The position numbers and the translations under genes were made by a program. The notes under the pieces are model-generated. The model did no database searches, was not told where the DNA came from, and saw nothing but the letters and a program-made list of their open reading frames with translations. Positions 35,523 to 43,978 of a stretch of DNA of 64,000 nucleotides are shown piece by piece (positions within the stretch are counted from its first letter, which is position 1; every line of letters starts with the position of its first letter). The stretch covers positions 79,143 to 143,142 of the forward strand of contig QUAH01000008.1 in assembly GCA_003426165.1 (NCBI GenBank), written 5' to 3'. The DNA comes from Candidatus Saccharicenans subterraneus. GTDB taxonomy: Bacteria > Acidobacteriota > Aminicenantia > Aminicenantales > Saccharicenantaceae.

Positions 35523-36317
35523 ATGAGAAAAGTGCTGCTGTGGTTGCTGGCCATAATCATCACCCTGGGTTCGGCCGTTTACCAGCGTATGACCGGGCCG
35601 ACCTATCCCTTCCGGGGAAAGACCGTTTTTCTCGGTCAGGAAATAAAATATAAGCTGCCCCGAAGCGCCGAGGCTACCGGTAACTGCCAGGTTGTGGTCA
35701 ACCTGCCCGCCAACCTAAGCGGGCAGGTCCAGGGCTTTCTCCAGTTCAAGCGGCATAAGAGCGACACCCCCTGGAACATCCTGGCCATGAAACAGGAAGA
35801 TAACAGGCTGGTGGGCTTCCTGCCCAAGCAGCCGCCGGCCGGCAAGCTGGAATACCTGGTTCACCTGGTGAGCGGCTCTCAGGAAATCTCGCTCACCGGA
35901 GAAAAACCGGTCATCATCAGGTTCAAGGGCCGGGTGGCCCCGGGCATTCTCATTGCCCATGTCATCGTCATGTTCCTGGCCATGCTGCTGGCCGTCCGTT
36001 CCGGGCTGGCCGCCCTGAACAAGAAGGAAGACCCGACCCGGCTCACCAAGTGGACCGCGGTGCTATTCTTCATCGGCGGTTTTATCCTGGGAGCCATAGT
36101 TCAAAAAATGGCCTTCGGCGTTTTCTGGAGCGGCTTTCCGCTGGGGACTGACCTAACCGATACCAAAACCCTGGTGGCCATGCTGGCCTGGATTGCGGCC
36201 CTGGCCTCCGGGCGGCGGACACAGCCGAAAAGGGGCTGGGTGCTGGCTGCCTCCATCATTACCCTGCTAATTTATCTCATTCCCCATTCGCTGTTCGGCT
36301 CAGAACTTAAGTGGTAG
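35523..36317 (+). CDS. Membrane protein of unknown function
   Basis: At 264 residues it has an N-terminal helix (3-20), a beta-rich extracytoplasmic segment of about 115 residues (FLGQEIKYKLPRSAEA ... VIIRFKG), then about four helices from residue 138 (ILIAHVIVMFLAMLLAV, WTAVLFFIGGFILGAIV, LVAMLAWIAALA, VLAASIITLLIYLI). GAGGAGAGG precedes the ATG. I recognise no family. Pairing with the LiaF-like gene suggests an envelope function. The message contains a 10-bp perfect inverted repeat within codons 60-69. Confidence 0.72.
   Translation: MRKVLLWLLAIIITLGSAVYQRMTGPTYPFRGKTVFLGQEIKYKLPRSAEATGNCQVVVNLPANLSGQVQGFLQFKRHKSDTPWNILAMKQEDNRLVGFLPKQPPAGKLEYLVHLVSGSQEISLTGEKPVIIRFKGRVAPGILIAHVIVMFLAMLLAVRSGLAALNKKEDPTRLTKWTAVLFFIGGFILGAIVQKMAFGVFWSGFPLGTDLTDTKTLVAMLAWIAALASGRRTQPKRGWVLAASIITLLIYLIPHSLFGSELKW
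35701..35728 (+). repeat. 10-bp perfect inverted repeat inside the membrane-protein gene
   Basis: ACCTGCCCGC and GCGGGCAGGT are separated by eight bases. It is in-frame coding sequence (NLPANLSGQVQ). Its core matches the palindrome at 29318 and the hairpin at 26536. Confidence 0.5.
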
Positions 36318-36908
36318 GCCGCTCGGTATCGAGTTTTTAGCTGCGGATAATCAGAGAGCACAATAAAATCATAGAGCGAATCACTCTTCCCAGGGGAAAT
36401 ACCTTAACCAAACCATTTCCGGGTAAATGGCCAAATTATTTTTCCAGTTGGTTCAGGACCTTTCGGTATTCAATGTCCCGTTGCGGTAAGAACAATTGAG
36501 CCAGCCGGGAACTTTAAAAAAAAAGAAAGCTGACCAGGGGGAAAGCCGCTTCACTGCCACGCCTAAAGAGACCCCGAACTTAAGCGTGAGCGAAGCAGTC
36601 CTGAAAAATTCAAATGGCAGAAAAACTGACGCCAGCGGAATCTTAGCCAGAAGAGCCGGAGTCGATCGGCCAAAATTGAACAAACCTGATGGAATGAATC
36701 TAACTTCTTAAAGACAAAATATTCTGAGATTGGCCCGCGGGTTAATAAAATTCGATCGCTGACCCGAGCTTATTTATTAAAATCACAGGTCGGTTAGTCT
36801 CACAGGCTGGCTGGTGAGGAGCCAAGGTTTTTAAGGAAAAGGAAGCGGGGCTAAGGAGGATCCCTCTCCAGCCAGCAATTTGATTATAGTTTACAGATTT
36901 CGGCGGTG
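36318..36908. other. Intergenic region with one long imperfect inverted repeat
   Basis: ORFs here (36496-36711 and its antisense) are low-complexity and lack ribosome sites. The notable structure is the inverted repeat at 36806-36876, listed separately. The flanking genes converge, so it is the shared 3' region. Confidence 0.5.
36806..36876. ncRNA. Candidate structured element (14-bp stem, 43-base loop)
   Basis: GCTGGCTGGTGAGG pairs with CCTCTCCAGCCAGC with one mismatch. The loop begins AGCC and holds GGCT further in, which could extend the stem, and is purine-rich between (AAGGAAAAGGAAGCGGGG). It could be a small RNA or a bidirectional 3' end structure between convergent genes. No known RNA family was recognised. 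Confidence 0.25.
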
Positions 36909-37685
36909 TCAACTGAAATCTTTGCTTTGAGTTAATTTTCTGACAATTGCCAAGAGCTCTCTTTCATCCCCGACATAAAAATCGGCCCTGACCCCCCGGT
37001 TGTGGGCGTTTCGGTAAAGGATGAACATGACTTTATGGTCATTTTCCCGGTTGAAATTCTGCACCATCTGACTGTCGGCCAGGGTGTCGCCGAGGTAAAA
37101 GGCCGGGCTGGAATGACCGCACTTTTCCAGGAGAAGCTGTAGCGGATAGGGCGACGGTTTTCGGGTCTCGATCGAAGGTAAGTCATCCTCGGCGATGATA
37201 AAATCAAAAAACCCGTAGAGTGAATATTTTTTAAAGGTGTAATCCAGGTCTTCCCTCGTCCGCCCGGTGATCACGGCCATGGTTCGGGCCAGGGATCTTA
37301 TTTCAGCCAGAGTTTCCCGGCAGATGTTCAGTTGCTCCAGGGGACGAAACTGCCGGTACAACGCTTCGAATTTATCTACGAGCAGTCCGTAATCAGGAAG
37401 CTCTATTCCGGTGTCGGCGGCCAGGGCATAGATTTTTCGGAAGTCGGGCGGCCCGGATGAAAGCCGGCCCACAAAATCCTCATAGTTCAGGTGGCTTCGG
37501 TAAAAAAGAATGCCGGCCAGGGTGGCATCCCAGTCGTTGTTCAGGTTCAAGCTGAATTTCAACCTGAGCAAGAGTTCCGGGTCAACCGGCGCCTTGATAA
37601 AAGATGACACGGTTTCAGACAGAGCCCGGTAATAACTCTGGCTGACTTCCACCAGCACGCCGTCAACGTCAAAGCAAGCTAACAT
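36909..37685 (-). CDS. HAD-superfamily hydrolase (subfamily IA-like)
   Basis: This 258-residue cytoplasmic phosphatase-like protein has motif I FDVDGVLVE (Asp6, Asp8), motif II MAVITGRT, a Lys in ETRKPSPYP and motif III FYLGDTLADSQM. The opening DVDGVLVEVSQSYYRA is close to the HAD-IA hypothetical group known from archaea and some bacteria (TIGR01548-like), sometimes near histidine or sugar metabolism genes. The substrate is unknown. There is no operon partner; endonuclease V is divergent. Confidence 0.85.
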   Translation of the reverse strand: MLACFDVDGVLVEVSQSYYRALSETVSSFIKAPVDPELLLRLKFSLNLNNDWDATLAGILFYRSHLNYEDFVGRLSSGPPDFRKIYALAADTGIELPDYGLLVDKFEALYRQFRPLEQLNICRETLAEIRSLARTMAVITGRTREDLDYTFKKYSLYGFFDFIIAEDDLPSIETRKPSPYPLQLLLEKCGHSSPAFYLGDTLADSQMVQNFNRENDHKVMFILYRNAHNRGVRADFYVGDERELLAIVRKLTQSKDFS

Positions 37686-37814
37686 TTCTTCCTATTCCCG
37701 GGCCAGCCTAACCCGGACAAAAAATTTTTCGGTTGGCGCTTTTTTCAAACCCTGGCCCGAAAACTGCGCCCGGCAAGCAGAAAAAGGTTATAATAAGAAA
37801 AGGCTTTAGGCAAG

Positions 37815-38483
37815 ATGAAACTCGAGCAATTGCTATACCCGGAAAATGTCGACCGGGCCCGGGAGGTCCAGGTTCAACTTCTGAAAAAACTGAAACTGGT
37901 TCCCCTGCGAAAACAACCCCGCTTCCTGGCTGCGGTCGACGCCGCCTTTACCGACGAGCTGGTCCTGGCCGCGGTCTGCCTGTTTTCCTTTCCGGAGCTG
38001 GAGCTCCTGGAGGAGAAAACCGGAGCAGAGCCGGTAAAGTTCCCCTACATTCCCGGTTTCCTATCATTCCGGGAAGGACCGGCCATCTACCGGACCCTGC
38101 TCAAGCTGGGGCGAAAACCCGACCTGCTGCTCATCGACGGCCAGGGCATTGCCCACCCCCGCCGGCTGGGAATCGCCACCTTCCTCGGGATAATTATGAA
38201 GACGCCCAGCGTCGGTTGCGCCAAGTCCCACCTGGTCGGGGATTTCAAGCCACCCGGCCGGGCCGCCGGCAGTTACAGCGAACTCACTCACCGCGGCGAG
38301 CTGGTCGGCTACGTGTTGCGCAGCCGGACGGCGGTGAGGCCGATTTTTATCTCGCCCGGCCACCTGGTAAATCACCAGGACGCCCTGAACCTGGTCCGGT
38401 GTTGCCTGAAGGGCTTTCGGGTGCCCGAACCACTAAGACGGGCTCACCAGCTGACCCAGAAGCTGAAACGGGCTCAAAAATAA
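37815..38483 (+). CDS. nfi: Endonuclease V (deoxyinosine 3'-endonuclease)
   Basis: This DNA-repair enzyme cuts one phosphodiester 3' of deoxyinosine. Catalytic and lesion-binding motifs are all visible: AAVDAAF (metal Asp), YIPGFLSFREGP (wedge and metal Glu), DGQGIAHPRRLGIA (metal Asp) and VGCAKSHLVG (Lys). The 222-residue length is typical. A TATAAT at 37789-37794 is its probable -10 element; the ribosome site is weak (TTTAGGC). It is monocistronic. Confidence 0.95.
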   Translation: MKLEQLLYPENVDRAREVQVQLLKKLKLVPLRKQPRFLAAVDAAFTDELVLAAVCLFSFPELELLEEKTGAEPVKFPYIPGFLSFREGPAIYRTLLKLGRKPDLLLIDGQGIAHPRRLGIATFLGIIMKTPSVGCAKSHLVGDFKPPGRAAGSYSELTHRGELVGYVLRSRTAVRPIFISPGHLVNHQDALNLVRCCLKGFRVPEPLRRAHQLTQKLKRAQK

Positions 38484-38597
38484 GGGGCAGGCGATTAACC
38501 CGCTGGTTTGGGGATAACTTTGATCACGGGAAGGCTCAGTTAACAGAACAGGCCCGAGCAGGTGTGCATCATAACGGGGGAATTTAGGAAATAAGTG

Positions 38598-38686
38598 GAA
38601 AAATGACTGGCCCGGCTTGCTTTATAACCAGTTAATTAAGTATATACCGCCGGATTAAGTATATAAATGAAAAATGACTGGCCCGG
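38598..38686. repeat. Exact 18-bp direct repeat GAAAAATGACTGGCCCGG, 71 bases apart
   Basis: The copies are at 38598-38615 and 38669-38686. Between them ATTAAGTATATA is repeated exactly at 38635-38646 and 38654-38665. The nested arrangement is about 220 bases upstream of the sigma-factor promoter. Confidence 0.75.
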
Positions 38687-38901
38687 GAAGGCTAAAAAGT
38701 TGTGGTCCGGTCTCGGCATTATTAGTTCCCACCTTAATTCATTAATTATCAATAAGTTGCCCTATTTCTCTCCTCTCCTTGCTTGCGCCGGTTAACATTT
38801 TTGTCCCAAGAATTTTAATCGCGGCCCGAGATTACCCTTTAGCCGGGCCCGCAACTCTTCCAGCTAAAGTGGGGTTTTAACCAAGAATTAATAAATTTTA
38901 C

Positions 38902-38929
38902 TTGATTTTCCGGAAAAGATGCCTATATT
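38902..38929 (+). promoter_or_regulatory. Candidate promoter of the sigma-70 factor gene
   Basis: TTGATT and TATATT are spaced by 16 bases. The start point would leave a leader of about 36 bases holding ATAGGAATTATAGGAATTAGGAGG, the last part being the ribosome site. Confidence 0.45.
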
Positions 38930-38971
38930 TATAGTATTCCGATAGGAATTATAGGAATTAGGAGGACCTCA

Positions 38972-40399
38972 ATGATTGATAACATAGATAACCTGGAATC
39001 GAGAGACAAAGAACTTCGTTCTCTGCTGAGGCTCAAGACCGCCACCCCGGGCGAGGGCGACGAATACCCGGCCCTGCTCGAGGACACGGTCCGGGGTTTT
39101 CAGCCCGGCTCGGCCGCCGAACTCCTGGCCGCTGACGGCCGTATGCCGGTCGACCTGGTAAAAATTTACCTGCATGACATGGGAAGCTACGTCCTTCTTT
39201 CCCGCGAGGGCGAGCTGGAGCTGGCCCGGAAGATGGAGAAGGGCGACCGGGAAACCGTCAAGGCCTTCCTGCAGACTCCCCTGGCCCTGGAAGAAATAAA
39301 ACAGCTTCACCGGCTATTGAAAAGCCAGCCCGAGCTGATTGCCCGCTGGTTCAACCTTCCTGAAAATGATTTCAACCCCAGGAACCTCAAGAAGGTGCAC
39401 CGCCGGGCCATCGCCCAGCTGGAAGAAATCAAGAACCTGGCCTCCCGCCTGAACAGGCTTCCGGCCAACCGCAGGTGTCGCTTTAAGAGAGCCCGCCTGG
39501 CCCTCCGGATTATGCATCTGGCCATGGAACTCGACCTGCGCTGGGATCAGAAATACGAATTAATTGAACGCATCAAGCAGAGGATTCTATCCGAAGCTGC
39601 CCGCGGCCCCGAATCCCGTAAGCAGAAATTACTGGACCTCTATGAACGGATCGAACGGGCCCAGGAGCTCAAAAAACAGGCCAAGAACGACCTGGTGGCG
39701 GCCAACCTGCGCCTGGTGGTCTCCATCGCCAAGAAATTTCAGCACCAGGGCCTGAGCCTGCTGGACCTGATCCAGGAAGGAAATTTGGGGCTAATCCGGG
39801 CCGCCGAAAAATTCGATTACCGCCGCGGGCACAAGTTCTCCACCTACGCCACCTGGTGGATAAAACAGTCCATCACCCGGGCCATCGCCGACCAGGCCCG
39901 CACGGTCAGGATGCCGGTCCACCTGGTGGAGACCATCCAGCGGATGAAGAAGACGGCCCAGCAATTATACCAGGCCAAAGGAAATGAGCCGGACGAGAAA
40001 GAACTGGCCCGAAAGATGAACCTACCGGCCAGTAAAATCCTGGAGATGGTTACCTTCTCCCAGGACCAGGTTTCCCTGGAAACTCCGGTCAACGATTCCG
40101 GCGATACCCTGCTCGGCGATTTCCTGGAAGACGACAGGACCAAGGACCCGGCCGAAGCCTGCATCCTGCAGAGCCTGAAGGACCAGTTGAAGAAGGCCTT
40201 CGAGCTGCTGTCGGAACGAGAAAAAGCCATCCTGAGCATGAGATACGGGCTGGACGAGGGGCGGGAGTACACCCTGGAAGAAATCGGCCATCACTTCAAG
40301 CTGACCAGGGAGCGCATCAGGCAGATTGAACTGCGGGCCCTGAAGAAGATCCGCCAGTCGGAGCTCGGACCCCTGCTGGCCTCCTTCCAGGCTTCGTAA
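38972..40399 (+). CDS. rpoD: RNA polymerase sigma-70 factor, RpoD/SigA type
   Basis: At 475 residues it has region 1.2 ([22 protein letters not shown]), a short non-conserved stretch, regions 2.1-2.4 ([57 protein letters not shown]), region 3 and region 4.2 ([20 protein letters not shown]). No acidic region 1.1 is seen, and the C-terminal end lacks the usual HPSR, so it could be a group 2 rather than the housekeeping factor. TTAGGAGGACC before the ATG is a strong ribosome site. It is monocistronic, with repeats upstream. Confidence 0.92.
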   Translation: MIDNIDNLESRDKELRSLLRLKTATPGEGDEYPALLEDTVRGFQPGSAAELLAADGRMPVDLVKIYLHDMGSYVLLSREGELELARKMEKGDRETVKAFLQTPLALEEIKQLHRLLKSQPELIARWFNLPENDFNPRNLKKVHRRAIAQLEEIKNLASRLNRLPANRRCRFKRARLALRIMHLAMELDLRWDQKYELIERIKQRILSEAARGPESRKQKLLDLYERIERAQELKKQAKNDLVAANLRLVVSIAKKFQHQGLSLLDLIQEGNLGLIRAAEKFDYRRGHKFSTYATWWIKQSITRAIADQARTVRMPVHLVETIQRMKKTAQQLYQAKGNEPDEKELARKMNLPASKILEMVTFSQDQVSLETPVNDSGDTLLGDFLEDDRTKDPAEACILQSLKDQLKKAFELLSEREKAILSMRYGLDEGREYTLEEIGHHFKLTRERIRQIELRALKKIRQSELGPLLASFQAS

Positions 40400-40526
40400 T
40401 TTATTTATTATCAAGCTGTTAACTGCGGGGCCGTAAATCTCGGGATTTTTTCCCGGGCATCTTGCCAAAGGATTTCATTTTTGTTAGTCTTTATTAACCA
40501 AACGCCAGGTAAGGATATTTCCCACA

Positions 40527-41501
40527 ATGAACGGGGTTCAGATAAGGAAGGTCAGTTTTATCGCCCCATCCACCTGTCTGCCCCTGTGCGAGAAGGGCCT
40601 GGTCAACAAGACCATCCGTCGCCTCAAGAAAATCCTGGGCCCGGTTGACATCGAGCTGAGCCCTCACCTCTTCTCCAGCGACCAGCTCATCGACCACGTC
40701 ACCGCACCCATCGACGCCAGGGCCGAGGTCTTCAAGAAGGCCATCCGGGAATCTGACCTGATCATGTCCGTGGCCGGAGGCACCGGAGCCGAGGATATAC
40801 TGTTCAAGATAGACCAGAAGGACTACCAGGTTATTAAAAAGCGAAAGCCCATTTTCATGGGCTTTTCCGATTTCACCTTCCTGCTCAACGACATCCATTA
40901 CCACACCCGCATCCCGGCGGTCTACTTCCCCACCCTGCGCCTGGGCCCTGGAAATTTCAAAAAGATGGCTTCCCTGCTGTTCGACGAGCCGGTAACCTAC
41001 CACGGCATGCTCTGGCTGACCCGGCCGCCGAAAAGGAGGCTGTCCGGAGTGCCGCTCGGCGGGAACCTGTCAACTTTCGTCAATTACCTCAACCGCAAGA
41101 ATCCACCCAAGTACAACTGGAAAAGATACGTCCTGTTTTTTGAAGATGTCCAGATTGACGTCGAGGACCTCCACCGGCTGCTGGCCGCCCTGCGCCGGCA
41201 CAAGGTCTTCAACGAAATCCGCGGCCTGGTCATCGGGTCGATGGCCTATTACAGCAAGAACGGCAATTACCGGATGATCCAGAGGGAACACCTCCGGTTT
41301 GTCAGGAATTACCTGCGGGACATCATCAAGAAAAGGGAGCTGCGGGGAAATCCCCTGCCCATCCTGGCCGTTTCCAACTTCGGCCACAACATTCCCGACG
41401 ACCTGATGGCCGTGCCCATCGGCGGGCACGTGGTCATCGACCGTTACAAGAACATCACCTTCCGCTTGCATCGCCCGCGAAAGAACGGCCGCAAAGTTTA
41501 A
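40527..41501 (+). CDS. LD-carboxypeptidase (peptidase S66, LdcA/MccF-like)
   Basis: This 324-residue serine peptidase family cleaves the L,D bond of murein tetrapeptide during cell-wall recycling; MccF members detoxify peptide-nucleotide antibiotics. The nucleophile is Ser114 in GFSDFTFL, the catalytic Glu lies in VLFFEDV and the His in NFGHNIPDD. The N-terminal VSFIAPSTCLP and VAGGTGAEDIL are family-typical. AAGGATA precedes the ATG at a long spacing. There is no signal peptide, so it is cytoplasmic. Confidence 0.88.
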   Translation: MNGVQIRKVSFIAPSTCLPLCEKGLVNKTIRRLKKILGPVDIELSPHLFSSDQLIDHVTAPIDARAEVFKKAIRESDLIMSVAGGTGAEDILFKIDQKDYQVIKKRKPIFMGFSDFTFLLNDIHYHTRIPAVYFPTLRLGPGNFKKMASLLFDEPVTYHGMLWLTRPPKRRLSGVPLGGNLSTFVNYLNRKNPPKYNWKRYVLFFEDVQIDVEDLHRLLAALRRHKVFNEIRGLVIGSMAYYSKNGNYRMIQREHLRFVRNYLRDIIKKRELRGNPLPILAVSNFGHNIPDDLMAVPIGGHVVIDRYKNITFRLHRPRKNGRKV

Positions 41502-41674
41502 GCACTGCGCGGGCGGGGAATCATCAAGCTTCACTAGCCCAGGCTTTAATACTCTTTAAACAAACAAGACTCGGACATTCACCAGACTAACGTTAACATA
41601 TTTATAATCAAATGGTTATAATAAGCGCCGGGCTGACCTAACGTAGCCCTGGCCTGAAGAGTTTTCGTCACCCG

Positions 41675-42094
41675 GAGTATTGTCAAATACAGATATTAAG
41701 TCATCGACAGAAATAATATTGTCCTGTGTCTAATTCTAGATTTGCTAAGTTTATCGAGTGACATTTGACCGCGTAAATAAAAATCTATTTGTGAAAATAA
41801 AAAATATTTTCGTGAACACTTCAGGGTCTTTGTTTCCTTCGGTGAGGCCATACATGAGGCTCATCGCTTCCTACCTTAAGGAATACACAGAAGACTGGGC
41901 TAATGATTATGCCTGCAACAAGCCAGAGCGGTTCAGGCAGTTGTTAGAAAGTTCGGCGGCTCAGGACGCCAACTGAGGCTTAAAATGTAGAGATTGCGGT
42001 GGCCAAGTTGCTAACAAATCTCGACATGGTCCCTTTAGTAGCTGCCGCTCGAAAAGTGATCGATGCTCGGAGCTTTGTAAAACACAGATATTAA
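41675..42094. repeat. 25-bp imperfect direct repeat flanking about 370 bases
   Basis: The copies are at 41675-41699 and 42070-42094; both end in ACAGATATTAA and share 21 of 25 bases. They could be the scar of a small insertion or a local duplication. Confidence 0.55.
41854..41976 (+). CDS. Possible small protein (40 residues) or gene remnant
   Basis: The track starts a 72-codon frame at a GTG (41758), but an ATG at 41854 has GGTGAGG six bases upstream. The 40 residues (SYLKEYTEDWANDYACN ...) are acidic, aromatic and protein-like in composition, unlike the upstream AT-rich part. No family is recognised. It lies inside the 25-bp repeat pair and may be the tail of a lost gene. Confidence 0.25.
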   Translation: MRLIASYLKEYTEDWANDYACNKPERFRQLLESSAAQDAN

Positions 42095-42230
42095 AAAATT
42101 GATAGTTAGAATACAAATTGACGCGGGCAACAAAATTTGGGGCGAAACTGTTAAGAAAATTTGATCAAGTTATTCTGTATAAAGAATTCTATGTTCAGCG
42201 TCTTATCGCAGAAAAAAATTTCGTTGCTTC

Positions 42231-43139
42231 TCACCTCCGCAGGTAGGCCAGGGCCTGCATGGCCGCCACACAACCCTCGCCCACGGCCGAAGCCACCTGC
42301 AGGCTGCCGCAGGTTACATCGCCGGCGGCATAGACACCTTCCAGGTTAGTTTTCTGGTTGCGGTCAACCAGCAGGCACTGCTTCTGGTCGAGCTGCAACC
42401 CGGCCTTGGTGAAAAGTGAAGTGCTCGGAATCTCGCGGAAAACAAAAACGGCCGAGACCGGAATTTCTTCCTGCTGCCCGTCTTTTTCCACCACCACCTT
42501 TTCCACCCTCTTTTCGCCGACTATCGCTTTGAGTTCATAATTCGCCAGGACCGTTATGCCTCTGGCCCTGAGCTTTTCCAGCTCTGGTTCATGTTCGGGC
42601 TTGATTTTCCTTCCGGTGACCAGCTTGACCTTGCAGCCCATCTGGTCGAGCTCCAGAACCTCGTCCATGGCTTCTTCAGAAAGCCCGTAGGCCAGCACTT
42701 CCCGGCCGCGATAAAGTGGCCCGTCGCAGGTGGCACAGTAGCTGACCCCGCGCCCGGTCAGCTCTTCTTCCCCGGGAATCATTCTTTCCTTACTCAACGG
42801 CTTCCCGGTGGCAATGATGATGGCCTTGGCTTCAATAAAGGCGCTCTTGGTGGTCACGTACTTGGGCTGGCCTTCCAGGGCCAGGGCCAGGGCATCTTCC
42901 TTGAGTATCTCGGCCCCGTGATGTCTGGCCTGCTCCAGGAATTTATTAAGAAGCTCCTGGCTGTTTATGCTGAGAAAACCGGGATAATTCTCTATTTCGT
43001 AGCCGATGGCCATCCGCGAAGGATTTCGCCCTTCCAGAACCAGGGCTTTCTTCCTGGCCCGGGCCACGTACAGGGCAGCGGTCAGGCCGGCCGGACCGGC
43101 TCCGATTATCAACACATCTGTTTTTATGTTCTTAACCAT
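42231..43139 (-). CDS. Thioredoxin-reductase-like flavoprotein lacking NADPH motifs
   Basis: The track begins at a GTG, but that codon is part of the ribosome site GTGGAGG serving the ATG at 43139; 302 residues. The FAD motif GAGPAGLTAALY is at 13-24, redox-active CATC at 135-138 and the C-terminal FAD motif YAAGDVTCG near 270. The NADPH motif GxGxxA is degenerate (LAYGLSEEA) and the HRRxxxR motif is absent. It resembles ferredoxin-dependent or other non-NADPH members of the family, so the electron donor is uncertain. It would reduce thioredoxin in the cytoplasm. It is monocistronic. Confidence 0.88.
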   Translation of the reverse strand: MVKNIKTDVLIIGAGPAGLTAALYVARARKKALVLEGRNPSRMAIGYEIENYPGFLSINSQELLNKFLEQARHHGAEILKEDALALALEGQPKYVTTKSAFIEAKAIIIATGKPLSKERMIPGEEELTGRGVSYCATCDGPLYRGREVLAYGLSEEAMDEVLELDQMGCKVKLVTGRKIKPEHEPELEKLRARGITVLANYELKAIVGEKRVEKVVVEKDGQQEEIPVSAVFVFREIPSTSLFTKAGLQLDQKQCLLVDRNQKTNLEGVYAAGDVTCGSLQVASAVGEGCVAAMQALAYLRR

Positions 43140-43978
43140 CTCTGCCTCCACTCTTATTTCTCTCTATTATCCCTTGCCGGCTTCGCCCCGTCAACCAGCG
43201 AGCTACCCAGCGTATTTCCAAAAACCATATTTTCAAGTATTAACAGCCCGGGTATAAGCAACCTTCTTATCAGCCACTTAGATCTGAAGGCCTTATATTT
43301 TCGGCAATTTTAATTAATCTTTTATTTCAGGTTAACCAGGCTGCAGGATATGACTCCACGTCTTTTCATTAACCCGGTCTAAATACACCAGAAAACCCCT
43401 GCCCAAACCAAGAGAAACCTTCGGGATCCAGATGCTGCCAGAACAGACTATTTTATTTGGACCTCCGGTCTCGAAGCCGGGTTTGATCTGGGATTTTCCG
43501 CTTTTTACATTGGACTTCTCATCGCCCATCTAATAAGCTTCCCGGTTTTCGCACCTCTTTAAATTCTACCTGCCCTCAGTCCAGGGCAACTTCTTCTGAT
43601 AAGAGACCGCTCGCAAAGGACCAATATATGAATGAGTATTCATATATTAGAGGCTTTTTGCCCGGGAGCCGGGTCTTTCCGAATCTTATTCTTAAGCTTT
43701 CCCTGTGGACAAGATGATAACAATTTTAAGGTAATTAAAATGACGGACAATCAATCCGTCCGGTAGCCTGGCTTTCTAATTTCATATTTTAGCCCTTACT
43801 TATGCCTGTCTCCACTTAGGATTACTCTCTGGCCAAATTTATTTTGATCAAACGGAACGGCGGCCTAATGCGCCCGTGATTAAGCTTTCGCCTCTTTCAC
43901 TTTCTTTCCTCCTCTAATTATTGTCATTATTGTCATTCGACTCAAAATCAAGGAAAATTAGGGCGAACGAGGTGTGCC
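43140..43978. other. 839-base intergenic region with one perfect palindrome
   Basis: Short ORFs (for example 43332-43529) are AT-rich and lack ribosome sites. The palindrome at 43623-43648 is the only clear structure. The two flanking genes diverge, so regulators of both may act here. Confidence 0.5.
43623..43648. promoter_or_regulatory. Perfect 11-bp inverted repeat, AATATATGAAT-GAGT-ATTCATATATT
   Basis: It is a 26-base AT-rich dyad, too AT-rich for an efficient terminator hairpin but typical of a dimeric repressor site. It sits about 330 bases upstream of the SUMF1-fusion start and 480 bases upstream of the reductase gene. Confidence 0.5.

Larger units (their letters stand above)
38484..38971. 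other. Intergenic region upstream of the sigma factor, with direct repeats
   Basis: It contains two copies of GAAAAATGACTGGCCCGG, two copies of ATTAAGTATATA between them, and a candidate promoter near the 3' end. No ORF of substance is present. Confidence 0.55.
41502..42230. other. Intergenic region with a 25-bp imperfect direct repeat and one small ORF
   Basis: AT-rich sequence. A 25-base repeat (21 of 25 identical) brackets a 40-codon ORF with a plausible ribosome site. I recognise no remnant of a known element. Confidence 0.5.

Noticed and set aside
36806-36876. SRP 4.5S RNA
   Set aside because: The conserved GGAAGCAGCCAAGG-type core and tetraloop are absent.
38598-38686. CRISPR-like array upstream of the sigma factor
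   Set aside because: Only two copies, nested with a different repeat, no cas genes; not a CRISPR array.
40441-40455. CGGGA-TTTTT-TCCCG as terminator of the sigma factor gene
   Set aside because: The T-run is in the loop and no T-tract follows the stem.
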